A stretch of 64,000 nt of DNA from Rugalucina vietnamica (Eukaryota; Mollusca; Bivalvia; Lucinida; Lucinidae): NCBI GenBank assembly GCA_964017185.1, contig OZ024876.1:12277726-12341725 (forward strand). The letters run 5' to 3'. The notes under the pieces were generated by a model. The model was not told the origin of the DNA, did not search any database, and saw nothing but the letters and a program-made list of their open reading frames with translations. Made by a program: the position numbers and the translations under genes. Below, one piece after another: positions 23,034 to 33,897 of this stretch; within the stretch, counting starts at the first letter, position 1, and each line of letters begins with the position of its first letter.

Positions 23034-24672
23034 CAGGCTGTCAACCAAGTCTTCTAAAAAATATAGGAGTTTATATAGGAATTTTTTCTAAGAAATATAG
23101 GAGGTTTCAGCTCATTTGGAGGAAAAATATAGGAGTTTTCTCGTGAAAATTGCTTCATTCTATGCTCCTTTACAAACAATCCTTACAACCGCACTCACTT
23201 TTTCTACATTAATTAATGTCTAAAATATCTAGATAAAGTAACCATTCAGTTCCACAGCATCACAATCGAGACAGGTGACCATTCATGTAATGATGAAGTG
23301 TGCTGAAGCATTATGCAGGAAGGTGATCCTACACAGGCCCATTAGCTGACTATCACAGAAAGGCATTCTTATGGCAAAATAAAGGCTTTTTCATTGAAAA
23401 TATATGTAAAGAATAAAGAGAAAATTAAGGTCTTTTCTCTACTTCTAAACCTAGACCTACTTTTATTTTTCACTGATAGTTTATAAAAGAAGAAAATATG
23501 AAAAATTCATAGTGACTTCTTTCTCAAAGGTAAAATAAATTCACAGCTCTGAATCTTAGCTGAAATTCCAATGTCCATATTATATATAGAACAGAATGTT
23601 TAATAATACATGCACTAGTATGTATGTAATATCTTGAAAATAGGCAGGGGTCTGGGGGCCACCTAGGCCCCCAGAAGCTCTAGGGTACATACCTTTGTCT
23701 CCTGTGATCTCAGCATTTCCTGGGATTTATTGTACACTGTACAGTTGCATCAATTTACAACAAAATTAAGGCATAGGAAGAAAGAAAATACAGGCCACCT
23801 GCGCTATCTCAAACTCGGTTGTCTCGAAAACCCCACTAATGTCGAATTGATCCCTCACTCCCAAGCGTCTCTCCCTATATGTTATTGTATTTCAACCTTG
23901 CTTGTGTCGAACACGGTTATGACGAAAACTCGGCTGTGTCGAAGTGATAATTCACTCCCCACAGAAAAAGAACATTAGTTTCACCCTTCCTGAGTCAAAC
24001 TTCGAAGTCAAAAATAGGTCTTTGATATCTACACACAACTTTTCATCACTGGAATTGTTAAAGAACGTTTTGAAATCATGTGTCAGGTCGGAGAATATAC
24101 GTTTGAAATCACTATCGATGTGGTAAACATGGTGGAAAGGAGAACCACCCAATCCGAGAATGTGAAAGAGTTGAGATTTTCTAAGAACATTGGCTGGTCT
24201 CAATTTGCCTATCTCAAACTTCGCAAAACTCGAAGTGGTTTCTCCATTCCCCTTGATTTTGAGATAGCGAAGGTGGCCTAGCTGTAGATAAAAACTACAC
24301 TATATAAAAAGCATGACAACTTTGATATAATTTTTAAATTGTTTTGAAAATGGGATATGCTTTGGACTTTTAAGTAATCCTGACTAAGGAGTGACATAAT
24401 GACCATACTATAGTATATAATATATAGTAAGAATATGATTTTATTAACAAAATAAAGAATGAAGAATAAAAAGGCAAAATGCAGTTTCAGAGCACTACTA
24501 TTTAGTATTTACTACATATGATCATTCATCGGCAACAGATTTTCCTAAAAATATAGGAAATATTTTCAAAATATAGGAGAATTTATAGGAATATAGAAGG
24601 TGCTTAAAAATATAGGATTTGGACTCAAAATATAGGAGTTTAATAGGAATATAGGAATTGGTTGACAGCCTG
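23034..24672. mobile_element. hAT-like non-autonomous element, 1.64 kb
   Basis: Ends CAGGCTGTCAACCAA and TTGGTTGACAGCCTG are inverted repeats and are flanked by ATTTCT on both sides (23028-23033, 24673-24678). Just inside, both ends carry several AAAATATAGGA words. No transposase frame exists. A pogo-like element (23791-24278) is nested inside. The CAG start and CAACC-type TIR suggest hAT, with a 6-bp instead of the usual 8-bp duplication. Confidence 0.7.
23791..24278. mobile_element. pogo/Tigger-like MITE
   Basis: The left end CAGGCCACCTGCGCTATCTC and the complement of the right end (GGCCACCTTCGCTATCTC) are inverted repeats with TA on both sides. Next to the ends stands CTCGGTTGTCTCGAAAACCC-type text, as in pogo/Tigger-related terminal sequences. 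It is about 490 bp and has no intact transposase. Confidence 0.65.
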
Positions 24673-24679
24673 ATTTCTG

Positions 24680-24903
24680 AGTATCATACATGTGATACCT
24701 CCCTCATCATCAGGGAGACTCCAGGAAATGGGTCATAAAATTTATTCTAACATGTACCACTTTTTAACAAAAATTCAAAATCTCCCTGAAATGAAACAGG
24801 AATTTTCCTATATATTCTATACATTTTTCAAAAATCTCCCTGAAATGGAAGAAAAATCTCCCTGATTCCTCTTTAAAATTCATCACATGTATGGAGTATC
24901 TCA
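24680..24903. mobile_element. Small fold-back element
   Basis: GTATCATACATGTGAT at the left and ATCACATGTATGGAGTATC at the right pair. Inside, CTCCCT...AGGGAG words also pair. Boundaries are approximate. Confidence 0.45.
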
Positions 24904-24955
24904 AATCTTTGTATGAATAAAGCACCTATAATATCTTAAGTTGTTAATTTATTCT

Positions 24956-25213
24956 TTTTTTTTTTTTTTTTTTGATTCAGTTTTACGTCCCTTTCAAGCT
25001 TTTTCACTCATATCGAGACGAATCAATCGGTAGGTGGGGCGAAAACCGGAGTACCCGGGGAAAAACCACCTGACACACCCGCAAGCAGAACATGGCTTGT
25101 CTCACATATGAATTCGTGCCCCGTGCGAGGCGCGAACCCACATCGGTGAGATGATCGAATGATCAAGAGCACTGAGGTCAGCGACCTTAACCACTCGGCC
25201 ACGGGGGCCGCCC
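24956..25213 (-). mobile_element. tRNA-derived SINE with poly-A tail and 12-bp TSD
   Basis: On the minus strand the head is tRNA-like (box A TGGCCGAGTGGTTAAGG, box B GGGTTCGCGCC, Leu/Ser-type). A conserved-looking body with CCCCGGGTACTCCGGTTTTC follows, and the element ends in a tail that is a run of T on the plus strand. Perfect duplications TTAATTTATTCT flank it (24944-24955, 25214-25225). It differs in head and body from the SINE at 3532, so two SINE families are present. Confidence 0.9.
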
Positions 25214-25319
25214 TTAATTTATTCTGTCTGTGAACACATTTTGTGAAGTATTTGGAACATAGGAACTACCAGTCATAACATAAAGGACATAGGGCATTTT
25301 ATAACGCATTAATTACAAA

Positions 25320-25555
25320 TGAGCCGCCTCGTGGGAAAAGCAACAATGTGGTTTCCGAACAGGTCCGACACAAACCGGCCTGTACAAGCACAGAAAAGAG
25401 CTAGAAGCTTGAAATTTCCGATTTAAGTAGAAGAGGAACTGTACTATCCGAGTAGCGAAAACAAAGGCGCTGATCAGCTTCGCGGTTTCCGCGAAGCTGA
25501 TCTGTGTCTTTGTTTTCGCCTATGCGGATTGTTGGTTTTCCCATGAGGCGGCTCA
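25320..25555 (-). mobile_element. MITE-A, full copy
   Basis: TIRs and stem are complete, with AA on both flanks. Confidence 0.9.
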
Positions 25556-25639
25556 AATGGTTCACCCATCTTAATCATTTGCATAAATCAGTCCAACACA
25601 AGCCAGGCTGTACAGCTACAGAACCTGGTTAAAGGAATA

Positions 25640-25800
25640 GGGTCACAAACTTCTATATGGTAAATAACAACCCTGTGACCAAAAATAAACCAATTTATTG
25701 GGCTAGGATTAGCAAACAGACTAAATGGCGAGCTTTCAGCGAGCCATTTCATCTGTTTACAGTCTGAGCCTGATAAATCGGTTTATTTTTGGTCAAGGGG
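25640..25800. repeat. Inverted repeat around GACCAAAAATAAACC
   Basis: GACCAAAAATAAACCAATTT near 25678 pairs with AAATCGGTTTATTTTTGGTC near 25776-25795, and CAGACTAAATGGC pairs with GCCATTTCATCTG between them. It is probably part of an unrecognised fold-back element. The sequence to 26200 shows nothing else. Confidence 0.6.
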
Positions 25801-26203
25801 TAGTAATTCACTTTATAATGCAATGGAAGTCGACAAATTTCGCGAAAAAACTCACCTGATGTAAGGATATTTACTTTCCACCATTTTGTTTATTTAGTCA
25901 ACAGCTCAGCAATCACTCTGCAGAAGGACTCTCAAAATAAGCCACCATAGCAGTGCATTTTGCTGATAATTTATATTTTTCTTGTTCACTGTTTCATCTA
26001 CGTAACGCTGCATATTAATGGCGGACGACGATGTCACAAAACGTCACTAGAATTGAAGTCACTAGCGCGCTTCTTTTTTTTGTGCGTTAAACAAAACCGT
26101 AATACAATCTTTATTCAGTCAGTAGAGGTGGCCTTTATTTGGTCAATACTCGATAAAGTGATAATTTATGAAACCCCTTTATATTTAGAGTCATTGAGTT
26201 ATT

Positions 26204-26225
26204 GTCTACGCGCCAGCGCGTAGAC
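26204..26225. repeat. Perfect GTCTACGCGC hairpin
   Basis: GTCTACGCGC, a CA spacer and GCGCGTAGAC form a perfect 10-bp stem. A related word, GAAGCGTAGACC, lies at about 26737. It could be a terminal hairpin of an unrecognised element. Confidence 0.7.
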
Positions 26226-26470
26226 TACTCTAACGTTTGAGATTGACCTACTTACAAGACAACTCATACACCTCTCTACAACTGGAACTGCACGTTTGAG
26301 TCTAGTGGCTTGACCATCGTGTTAGTAGGATTCCGGGTCGTTTCGCCAAGGACCGTGTAAACACCCCCAAACACCCATGCAAACCTCCCTTTGGTTGGTA
26401 ACATTTGTACCAATGGTGCAGTAGGTACCAAAACTGGGGCAAATTGTTAAATTCGTGGAACTCGTGCATG

Positions 26471-26640
26471 ATTGCATTCTATCTAAGCAACAACGGAATG
26501 AAGAGAACCGACGGTATTGTGACGCTATATGGTCAGGTATGACGCGCCACCTGCCGTGTAGCCAATTACATTCTATCCAAGCCACAACGGAATGAAATGA
26601 ACTGACAGTATTGTGACGGTCGATTGTCAGATATGAATGC
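26471..26640 (+). repeat. 94-bp direct repeat, two units
   Basis: ATTGCATTCTATCTAAGCAA / CAACGGAATGAA and TATTGTGACG recur 94 bp later with about one change in eight bases. Confidence 0.7.
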
Positions 26641-27264
26641 TTTCACCGCGCAGCGTTTTATTTCTGTTCAGTCAAATACACCACGATGAAATGGGAGTAC
26701 GGCCAGATTCTTTGGCATTCTAGTTTATATATGCGAAGCGTAGACCAAGCTTTTTGTTAAAGCTTATACTTGTAAAAACACTTAACATGAAAACCTTCAT
26801 GTAGATAAACAGTTTGCAACAAATTTCATGAAAATCAAACAATGTACAAGAAACTTGCGAAGGTTTGGAAATTTTGATGACTTCAATCTATAAGAGGTTT
26901 TCCTTTGGAACAGTTCAAAGGAGCACCGTAAAAAAAAATTAAAACTGAGATCCTTTAAGAGCAGTGAACACATTAATGAGCAAGGGGATGGACCATACCG
27001 CGGTTTCGACTATTAAAGTCTCATCAGTGACCGTTAAGATTTGGCAACATGGAGCCAAAGAGAATAACTGAAATTTTGCAACTTTCAACAGGGTAGGCGA
27101 TATAAAGACTAGTATTATCTAATTGGAGACAAATATATTAAACATTGGTTAGAAAATGAATCTTAACCGATAATAAATTTCTGATTTCTCAGAATATCCT
27201 CGCTGATCTCAAAGGACCAAAAAGACATATAACCTGCACTATGTAAAACCTCTTATACAGCATC
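26641..27264. other. No recognised feature
   Basis: No gene, inverted ends or tandem unit could be supported. Confidence 0.4.
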
Positions 27265-27545
27265 CAGGACGAACATTACAAAAACATGTCCACGGGATGT
27301 ACAGATTTTTCTTACATCTGTTAAAATAAAAAAAATTCAGTTCAAAATATTTGATATTTTCAAAATATTGACTGTGGATAGTTAGAACAGCCTATGCCTC
27401 GGCGAGGCAGTTCTTTTAGTGTACCCACAATCTTTGTTTTGAGAAATAATAAGAAAAATATAAAATTTATTTCAACTGAATATTTTCCATTTTTCCAACA
27501 TTAAAACCTCTGTTCATTTGATGGGCATGTTTTCATAATGAAAAC
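27265..27545 (-). mobile_element. Family-B MITE, near full
   Basis: It runs from CATTACAAAAACATGTCCAC to GGGCATGTTTTCATAATG with the central hairpin CCTCGGCGAGG and flanking GTGTACCCACAATCT. Confidence 0.7.
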
Positions 27546-27576
27546 TTCTTACACGGCATCTTGGTAGAACTTGAAG

Positions 27577-27812
27577 TGTCACAGCTTTGGAGAAAACCAA
27601 CATCTTGCCTAGGCAAAAACAAAGGCGCAGATCAGCTTCGCAGTAACTGCGAAGCTGATCAGCGCCTTTGTTTTCGCTAAACGGATAGTACAATGCCTCT
27701 ACTTTCTAAAACTAAAATTTCCAACCTCTAGCCATCTCCTGTGCTTGTACAGCTCGGTTTGTGTCGGACCTGTTCGGAAACCACACAGTTGGTCTTCTCA
27801 TGATGCAGCTCA
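27577..27812 (+). mobile_element. MITE-A, full copy with decayed left TIR
   Basis: A perfect stem of the GATCAGCTTCGCAGTAACTG type; right end CATGATGCAGCTCA. Confidence 0.85.
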
Positions 27813-27825
27813 AATGGCACGTCTT

Positions 27826-27925
27826 TGGAGAAACAGGAGTAATATCATCATGGAGAAACAGGAGTAACATCATCATGGAGAAACAGGAGTAACAACATCA
27901 TGGAGAAACAGGAGTAATATCATCA
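27826..27925 (+). repeat. 25-bp tandem repeat, four units
   Basis: TGGAGAAACAGGAGTAAYAT followed by CATCA, exactly 25 bp, four times with one-base variants; a fifth, broken unit follows. Confidence 0.95.
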
Positions 27926-27968
27926 TGGAGATGCATTACATTGATTCTGAAAGATAATACAGTCATAT

Positions 27969-28160
27969 TAACCCATGCGACAGATGGACTCAACCTTCAT
28001 TTCTAGGGGTATCAGGACTGATTTTTTGTTTCTATTTCATTTTTCTATGAAATTTCAATAAAAAACCTCAGAAAAGACCCTGATAGGTAGCCGCATTCTG
28101 CCGCGTCACATCAGGGGCTTTGCTGTTTCCCTATGTACCCAAAACAGTACAGCAGGATTA
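27969..28160 (-). mobile_element. Family-C MITE, partial
   Basis: It starts TTAACCCATGCGACAGATGG and continues to GCATTCTGCCGCGTCACATC and CCTATGTACCC. The left end as defined for family C is missing. Confidence 0.6.
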
Positions 28161-28607
28161 TAGGAGTTAAAATAATGTTAAGATTATCAGCATTTTTATT
28201 TCCAAATTGAATTATCCAAATTGGCAAAAAATATCAATCAATATGACTAATGTTATGGCAAGACTGAATTGGACCTTTATTCCATAAGTTGCTCTTTCTT
28301 CCCTGACATTAGTCAGGTGACAATTACCAGGGTTGCTACTCATTCTGTATTTCAACATTCCCTTACTTTGCCATGACTTTTCCCTGACTTTTTAGCTCAC
28401 CTGAGCCGAAGGCTCATAGGTGAGCTTATAGTATACCCATGCTCCGGCTCCGTCCATCCGTCCGTCGTCGTCCACAATTTCAAAGATCTTCTTCTCTGAA
28501 ACCGCTGTGCCGATTGTTCTCATATTACACATACACCATCTACAGGTAGGGGGAAAGAATAATTGTGTTTTTTGTTTTGATCGGATAAGGACTCTGGTTG
28601 CTATGGC

Positions 28608-29690
28608 GGTATACGGACAAAACACCCCACGGACAAAACACCCCATGTCCATTTTGTTATAGGTGGACGAAAACCACCACATGTTTTTTTGAAGGCTGAC
28701 AAAACACCCCACGCCCAAAAGTATAACGTGGACAAAACACCCCATGCAGATTTCAAAATTAGGACAAAACCCCCCTCATGTTTTTCTTAGTTCCCCATAT
28801 GACATGACTGAAAATTGATGGCTGGAAAATTTAGGCCTAACCAAATCTTATGTTTTCTTTATCAAAGATAATATGAATCATATGACATGACTAAAAATTG
28901 ATGACTTGGACAAGAAACCATAACCAAATTTGATTTCAATAAGAATGTCTTATGTTTTAGCTCCCCATATAACATAACAAAATTGATGACTTGGACATGA
29001 AACCATGGCCAAATTTTATTTATTTCTTTACATTAGTTAATGAAAGTTGCATATGAACTTATTTAAGATTTAAAATTTTTAATGAACAGATCTGGTTGTG
29101 TTAATGTGTATATGGGCTGTTACAAAAATAATAACACAACATATTTCAAATCATTTTAATCAGACAAACAAGCAATTAACAATTTGACTTCAATTGAAAA
29201 ACAACCATTTTAGCACAGACAGATTATAAAGGTGTTGGAGTTAATTGTGAAAGTTAATTAAATGATTAAATAATTCAGTTACCTTAATAGCACTCAATTA
29301 GCACATTATGATTTAAAAAAAAATGTACAAACACAATCAGTATACATGCATTTGATTTAATAAGTGATAATTGGAATGGCATCAAAGAAAATATCCATTC
29401 ATCTACATAGAATTGAAGGAAGGAAATAGAAGTGATATCAATTAATACCAGAAAATGCATGTTGTTTGCATTAGGATGCTTCTGTCTGCTTCCATCTGCT
29501 TATCTACACTGCAAAAACATGAGGAGGGTTTTGTCCTAATTTTAAAATCTGCATGGGGTGTTTTGTCCACGTTATACTTTTGAGAGTGGGGTGTTTTGTC
29601 AGCCTTCAAAAAAACATGTGGTGGTTTTCGTCCACCTATAACAAAATGGACGTGGGGTGTTTTGTCCGTGGGGTGTTTTGTCCTACACTC
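28608..29690. mobile_element. Mutator-like non-autonomous element, 1083 bp, 9-bp TSD
   Basis: Inverted repeats of about 190 bp at both ends are built from GGACAAAACACCCC words (right end read as the complement). Perfect 9-bp duplications TGCTATGGC flank it (28599-28607, 29691-29699), and removing it restores the host repeat GGTTGCTATGGCAACTTA seen at 36877 and elsewhere. Long TIRs plus a 9-bp duplication fit MULEs. The middle is AT-rich and has no transposase. Confidence 0.85.
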
Positions 29691-30387
29691 TGCTATGGCA
29701 ACTTATGCTTCCCATAGTACTTGGCAGTCCAAGTCCATAAAAGTCGCTTAGTTTTCGTTTTGTTGGCTTTTTTGAGTACATTATTCTACCTATGCTCATA
29801 ATATTCCTTGACATGTGCCCGAACTCGTACGGGTGGATGCCAGGTCTGTAAATGACCCTGGGTCACAAAACTAGGTCAAATGAGTGCAAAATAGCAAAAA
29901 TCTGTAAAAATGAAAATAGACATTATTATTTTGGAAAATCATTGAGTGATTTTAGGTAACTTGTACTCATGTCGTTCCTTGACATGTGTCCAAAGACATA
30001 GGGGTGGATATCAGGACTGTAAATGCTCCTGGGAGACAGAATTAGGTCAAAAGTCAAATGAGTGCAAAATAACAAACACCCGTTATAATAATCAAGCAAT
30101 TTGCATATCAAACATGGACTGACTTAAAGCAAAATATGCTTATTTCATTCATTGACAAGTGCTTAAATTCATACGGGTATATTCCAAGACTGTTACTGCC
30201 TCTGGGTCATAGAATTAGGTCAAAGGTCGTATGAGTGCAAAAAATATCAAAACTTGTAATGATTACTAAATAATTCATTTCTATCACAAAATCATGGGCT
30301 GGCTTAAAGAAAATTTCCCAAAGCATTTGTAGTACATCTCTGAGATGATTTAAGGCTAATCTAGAAAATAATGCATGTCAGCCATTG

Positions 30388-30400
30388 AGGTCAAAGGTCA
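30388..30400 (+). promoter_or_regulatory. DR1 nuclear-receptor motif in repeat
   Basis: AGGTCAAAGGTCA is a perfect direct repeat of AGGTCA with one-base spacing. Reverse copies (TGACCTTTGACCT) lie at 33697-33709 and 33860-33872. It is a match to a known binding consensus only; function is unproven. Confidence 0.4.
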
Positions 30401-32456
30401 GCTGAGGTCATCAATTCAAAACAGGGTATACCCTGAAAATGCATTCACAATTTCAGTTACTGGAACATTTCAGTTGTAAAAGTAGCTGACTTACTGTGCT
30501 TGTTCGGCATTGATAGTTTTAAGTATGAAATACAAAATCTGGACTATAGTCATCTGTTCTTGCAGGTCTATTTGTACCCCATCGCACTGTTTCGCTTAGG
30601 ATGAAAGTGTAGCAAAACAAGACTAAATCATTAAAACAAGCATGTCTCACTATAGCCCACAAAAATATTTTTTTTTAATCTAATTTACTTTTGTAAAGAT
30701 TATACCATAGGATGTCCATTTCATTTGTACATGATGTGAAAATCCCGTACTTAGTGAATGTAATTGCCCCAACCCATTGAACCCCTCCCCCACCCCCCTC
30801 CCGACGCAAGAAAGCAAACAAGCAAAACGACAAAACAAATCGTATGAATGCATTATTCATTTTGCCCATTTTCAGAACTGTAGCAAAGTCATGATATAAA
30901 ATTTGGAAATTATGGAATTTTAAAGATGGGGTACAAAATGGCTACCAACATAAAATGCTTGGCATTAGGAGAACAATATTGTTATGCTAAATTTACTGGT
31001 CCATTTTTGATTATGCAGTAGCTTTAAGTTTGGTATAGCTTTCCACAGTCAGTTGATATTTAGAAAATAAAACTGCATAAAACTGCATAATTGATAGGTT
31101 TTGCAGCGTTCCAAGAAGACAATGCTTAACTACATACGCTAAGAAGCAAACGTTTAGTCAGTGAAAATACATGTAAAACTCCATTGGGCCTGATCAATGT
31201 GTCTTCAAACCTCCTTGATAGTTTACGGTTGAAAATATTAACTAAACTTTCCAATATAAACAACTGAATTATCGTATAATGGTTTTGCCAGAGTGCATAC
31301 ACCAATTTTCCTTCTTATTTTAAATCAAAGGGGGGCAATCTCCAAATTCTTAATTTTTGACATATTATTTCTCGAGACTGCGGCTGAATTTTGCTGAGAG
31401 TTTTTCGGATTCTTGTCACTAGCAACAACTTCTATTCCATAATGCTATAAATAAAAGTAATAATTTTATCATTCATCGGGTAGTTGCAGAAATGATGTAT
31501 TGCGAATAAGACCAATGACTGTATCAAAATGTGCAACTTGGGCAATTTCTTATCAAATTTAGAAAGAAAAAATCTTTGCAAATTCAACAAGAAGGAACAG
31601 CTAAGGCCATCAGCAGGATAAATAGTTACGGAGCTAGTCAATGTCAAAACCTTATACTCTGAGTACAATTTCGATTAATATGAGCTGGGGTAAGCAAGGA
31701 GTGAATAAACCCATTTACACCATACTTGAGAGCTATGGTAAAATATGCAAATAAGAAACTTGGTATTTCTAGTATGAGCAAAGATAGCATGCATAAGTGC
31801 AGTAAACCAGTCTTTGTGGTTGCAGTGGTGGGATGATAACAATTGTCATGCCAGAATTGCCTAACCCATGCTATTCCTGGACCAAGCCTTGGGACAAGGA
31901 AGTAATGTGACACTGTGTGTCATGGATATGATACGCTTGTACAATTTATGAGAGCCATGGTGAAATTTACATAAAGAAACTCAGTACTTTGAGACACAAG
32001 TAAAGCTTGCATATATATGTGTGCAGTACTCTCTACTTGGTAAATGAGAATGACTTTTCATTGAAGTACGGCTCATGTTGCATAAATAGTGTACTGACAA
32101 TATGTTTAAGGTTTTAAATTATAGAATGAGAGCGACCTCAGTAAAGCTACACCAGACATTAGTTTGGATCTGCAGTGACTTTTCAATTTTATGTCTAAAC
32201 ACCAAACATACATAAGTTTATTTATTTCATAAGTAAAATGGTAGTAGTCTCGTCAAATGATAAAACGCAGCAGCTAAGCTTAATCAATGAAGTAATGCAT
32301 TTATGATAATCACGCAATAACATACATCTTATGATTTTGTATCATACTCTATTTTCGATTTTCGTAAAATTCTCCAAGTTGCTATATGATACCCTAATGA
32401 ATGGACGTATGTACAAATGCCTAAGTTAATCTCTCTACCAGTGCAAAACATCTTTA

Positions 32457-33000
32457 AATAATCAGAGTCTCCACAAAAGCGTAAAGATCTTGCATGTCGA
32501 AAGGCTTTAAATTCACGAAATTGCTCTTGATCATTCTACTGACAAACCATATCACATATCCATAAACCAAACCTAATGGCGGAGTCACGTCAATGTCCAA
32601 ACTCCCCAACAGTGCCAACACCTCCGTTGCTCTCCGATATTGTTTTATGAGAGGACTCACGTACGGAGGTGGAACACCGCGGCTTGGAATTTGGTCAATG
32701 TGCTTGTTTATTTATAATGGTGTGACGTCTTGTCGCATATTCCATGACGTTAAGCTCGAAAATTTAGCGTTTGGGCTGTTTCGAATTTCCAGTAAGTCTG
32801 ATTTAATGTCAATATCCGGAAGATCAGCAACAGTATTTTGGAACTAAAAGACAGATACTTGATTGATAATAAAAATGTAAATATAAGTACTGAAATTTAG
32901 ATGTTTAGCTTTCACTGGATGATGATAACCAGCAGTTTTAATGTCTTTGAGAGCCCCTTCGGGCTTCACAGGCGTCAAAACAGCCTGAATTTCAATCAAT
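32457..33000 (-). pseudogene. Unidentified coding-like segment with an in-frame stop
   Basis: On the minus strand an acceptor (GTCTTTTAG) at about 32845 opens a frame of 129 codons from 32844 to a TAA at about 32457, broken by one TAA at 32714-32712. Before the stop it reads, for example, DLPDIDIKSDLLEIRNSPN; after it, in the same frame, VPPPYVSPLIKQYRRATEVL and YGYVIWFVSRMIKSN. A possible preceding exon (acceptor AAATTCAG, about 32984 down) gives AVLTPVKPEGALKDIKTAGY and could join in phase 0. It is richer in CpG than its surroundings. The family is not recognised. It may be a gene fragment captured in the repeat nest, a decayed 3' exon of the semaphorin gene (phase fits) or an unrelated pseudogene. 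Confidence 0.4.
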
Positions 33001-33897
33001 TTATATTTATCATTAATACACTATTTATTGATCTGGCAGTTTCGAAGAATAGATTAGCTTGACAACTAAATTTCTGGAGGAATACACCCTAAAAAGAGTA
33101 ACTTGTGATTAAATCAAGACTACTTATGTTCTCCAAACGTAAGGTAATAACAATTCACCAATACATATTAATTTATTGCTGTTGTGGCAGCCATCTTGAC
33201 CACCATTATTATAAATAAGTAAAAAAATAAAACAATTTGACTCATTTGAAATGACTGATTACCATCAATATTCTTATTTTCTCAGGGTCGAAATTAGAAA
33301 ACAATGAGAAAATAATTATTATGACATTGAACCTCAAGTATATATATCAATATCATTTATAAATCCAAAAATAAATTTTTAACGCCATAAATGTATCAAA
33401 TGTTTCTTAGTTTAACAAATCTGATCAATTACAATATGAAATAGTACAATAAAATTGGATGTGTATGAAGATTTTTAGATGAGGGTAAGTTACTTGTACT
33501 TGTATCAACTGTTATAGCATTCTCTTCTTTTGACAGCCATATTGAACACCATCTTGAAATGACAAAAGCTACAAAATCAAACAGTAGTCTCCAGAAGTAC
33601 CTATAAGAACTTTAACCCCACCAGAATACCACTGGCGCTGATGTTTATACCGACAATTGTAAAAGGGCATAAAAATAAGCATTTTTTGCACTAACATGAC
33701 CTTTGACCTAAATCTGCACCACTGCGCTGTAACAATTGCAGCTGATTAAACCTCACAAATGTACTAGATGTAATTTAGGGGGTATTTTGACAAATAAATT
33801 GAAAAAAATTACATAAATTATTGCTGATATGTTGAAATATATGAAATTTTGTACTTAGTTGACCTTTGACCTACTTTTGGGACTCCGGGGCATTTTA

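Larger units (their letters stand above)
29700..33897. repeat. Interior of an AGCTCACCTG-type element with 170-bp units
   Basis: Three diverged units of about 170 bp occur at 29800-30280 (CCTTGACATGTGYCC, GGGTGGATRCCAG, GGTCACARAATTAGGTCAAA). The stretch 30540-33500 has no repeat I recognise apart from the coding-like piece at 32457-33000. From 33540 on, family text returns (TTGACCTTTGACCTACTTTT). Confidence 0.5.

Noticed and set aside
3532-25213. tRNA genes at the box A/box B matches
   Set aside because: Heads are followed by SINE bodies and tails and flanked by target duplications; no cloverleaf with intact acceptor stem was evident.
25960-26223. 87-codon plus-strand frame
   Set aside because: Hydrophobic, low-complexity residues, no splice context or family pattern, ends in a hairpin.
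31432-31913. Two minus-strand frames of 78 and 89 codons
   Set aside because: No acceptor/donor pair, no family pattern, AT-rich residue use; left unannotated.
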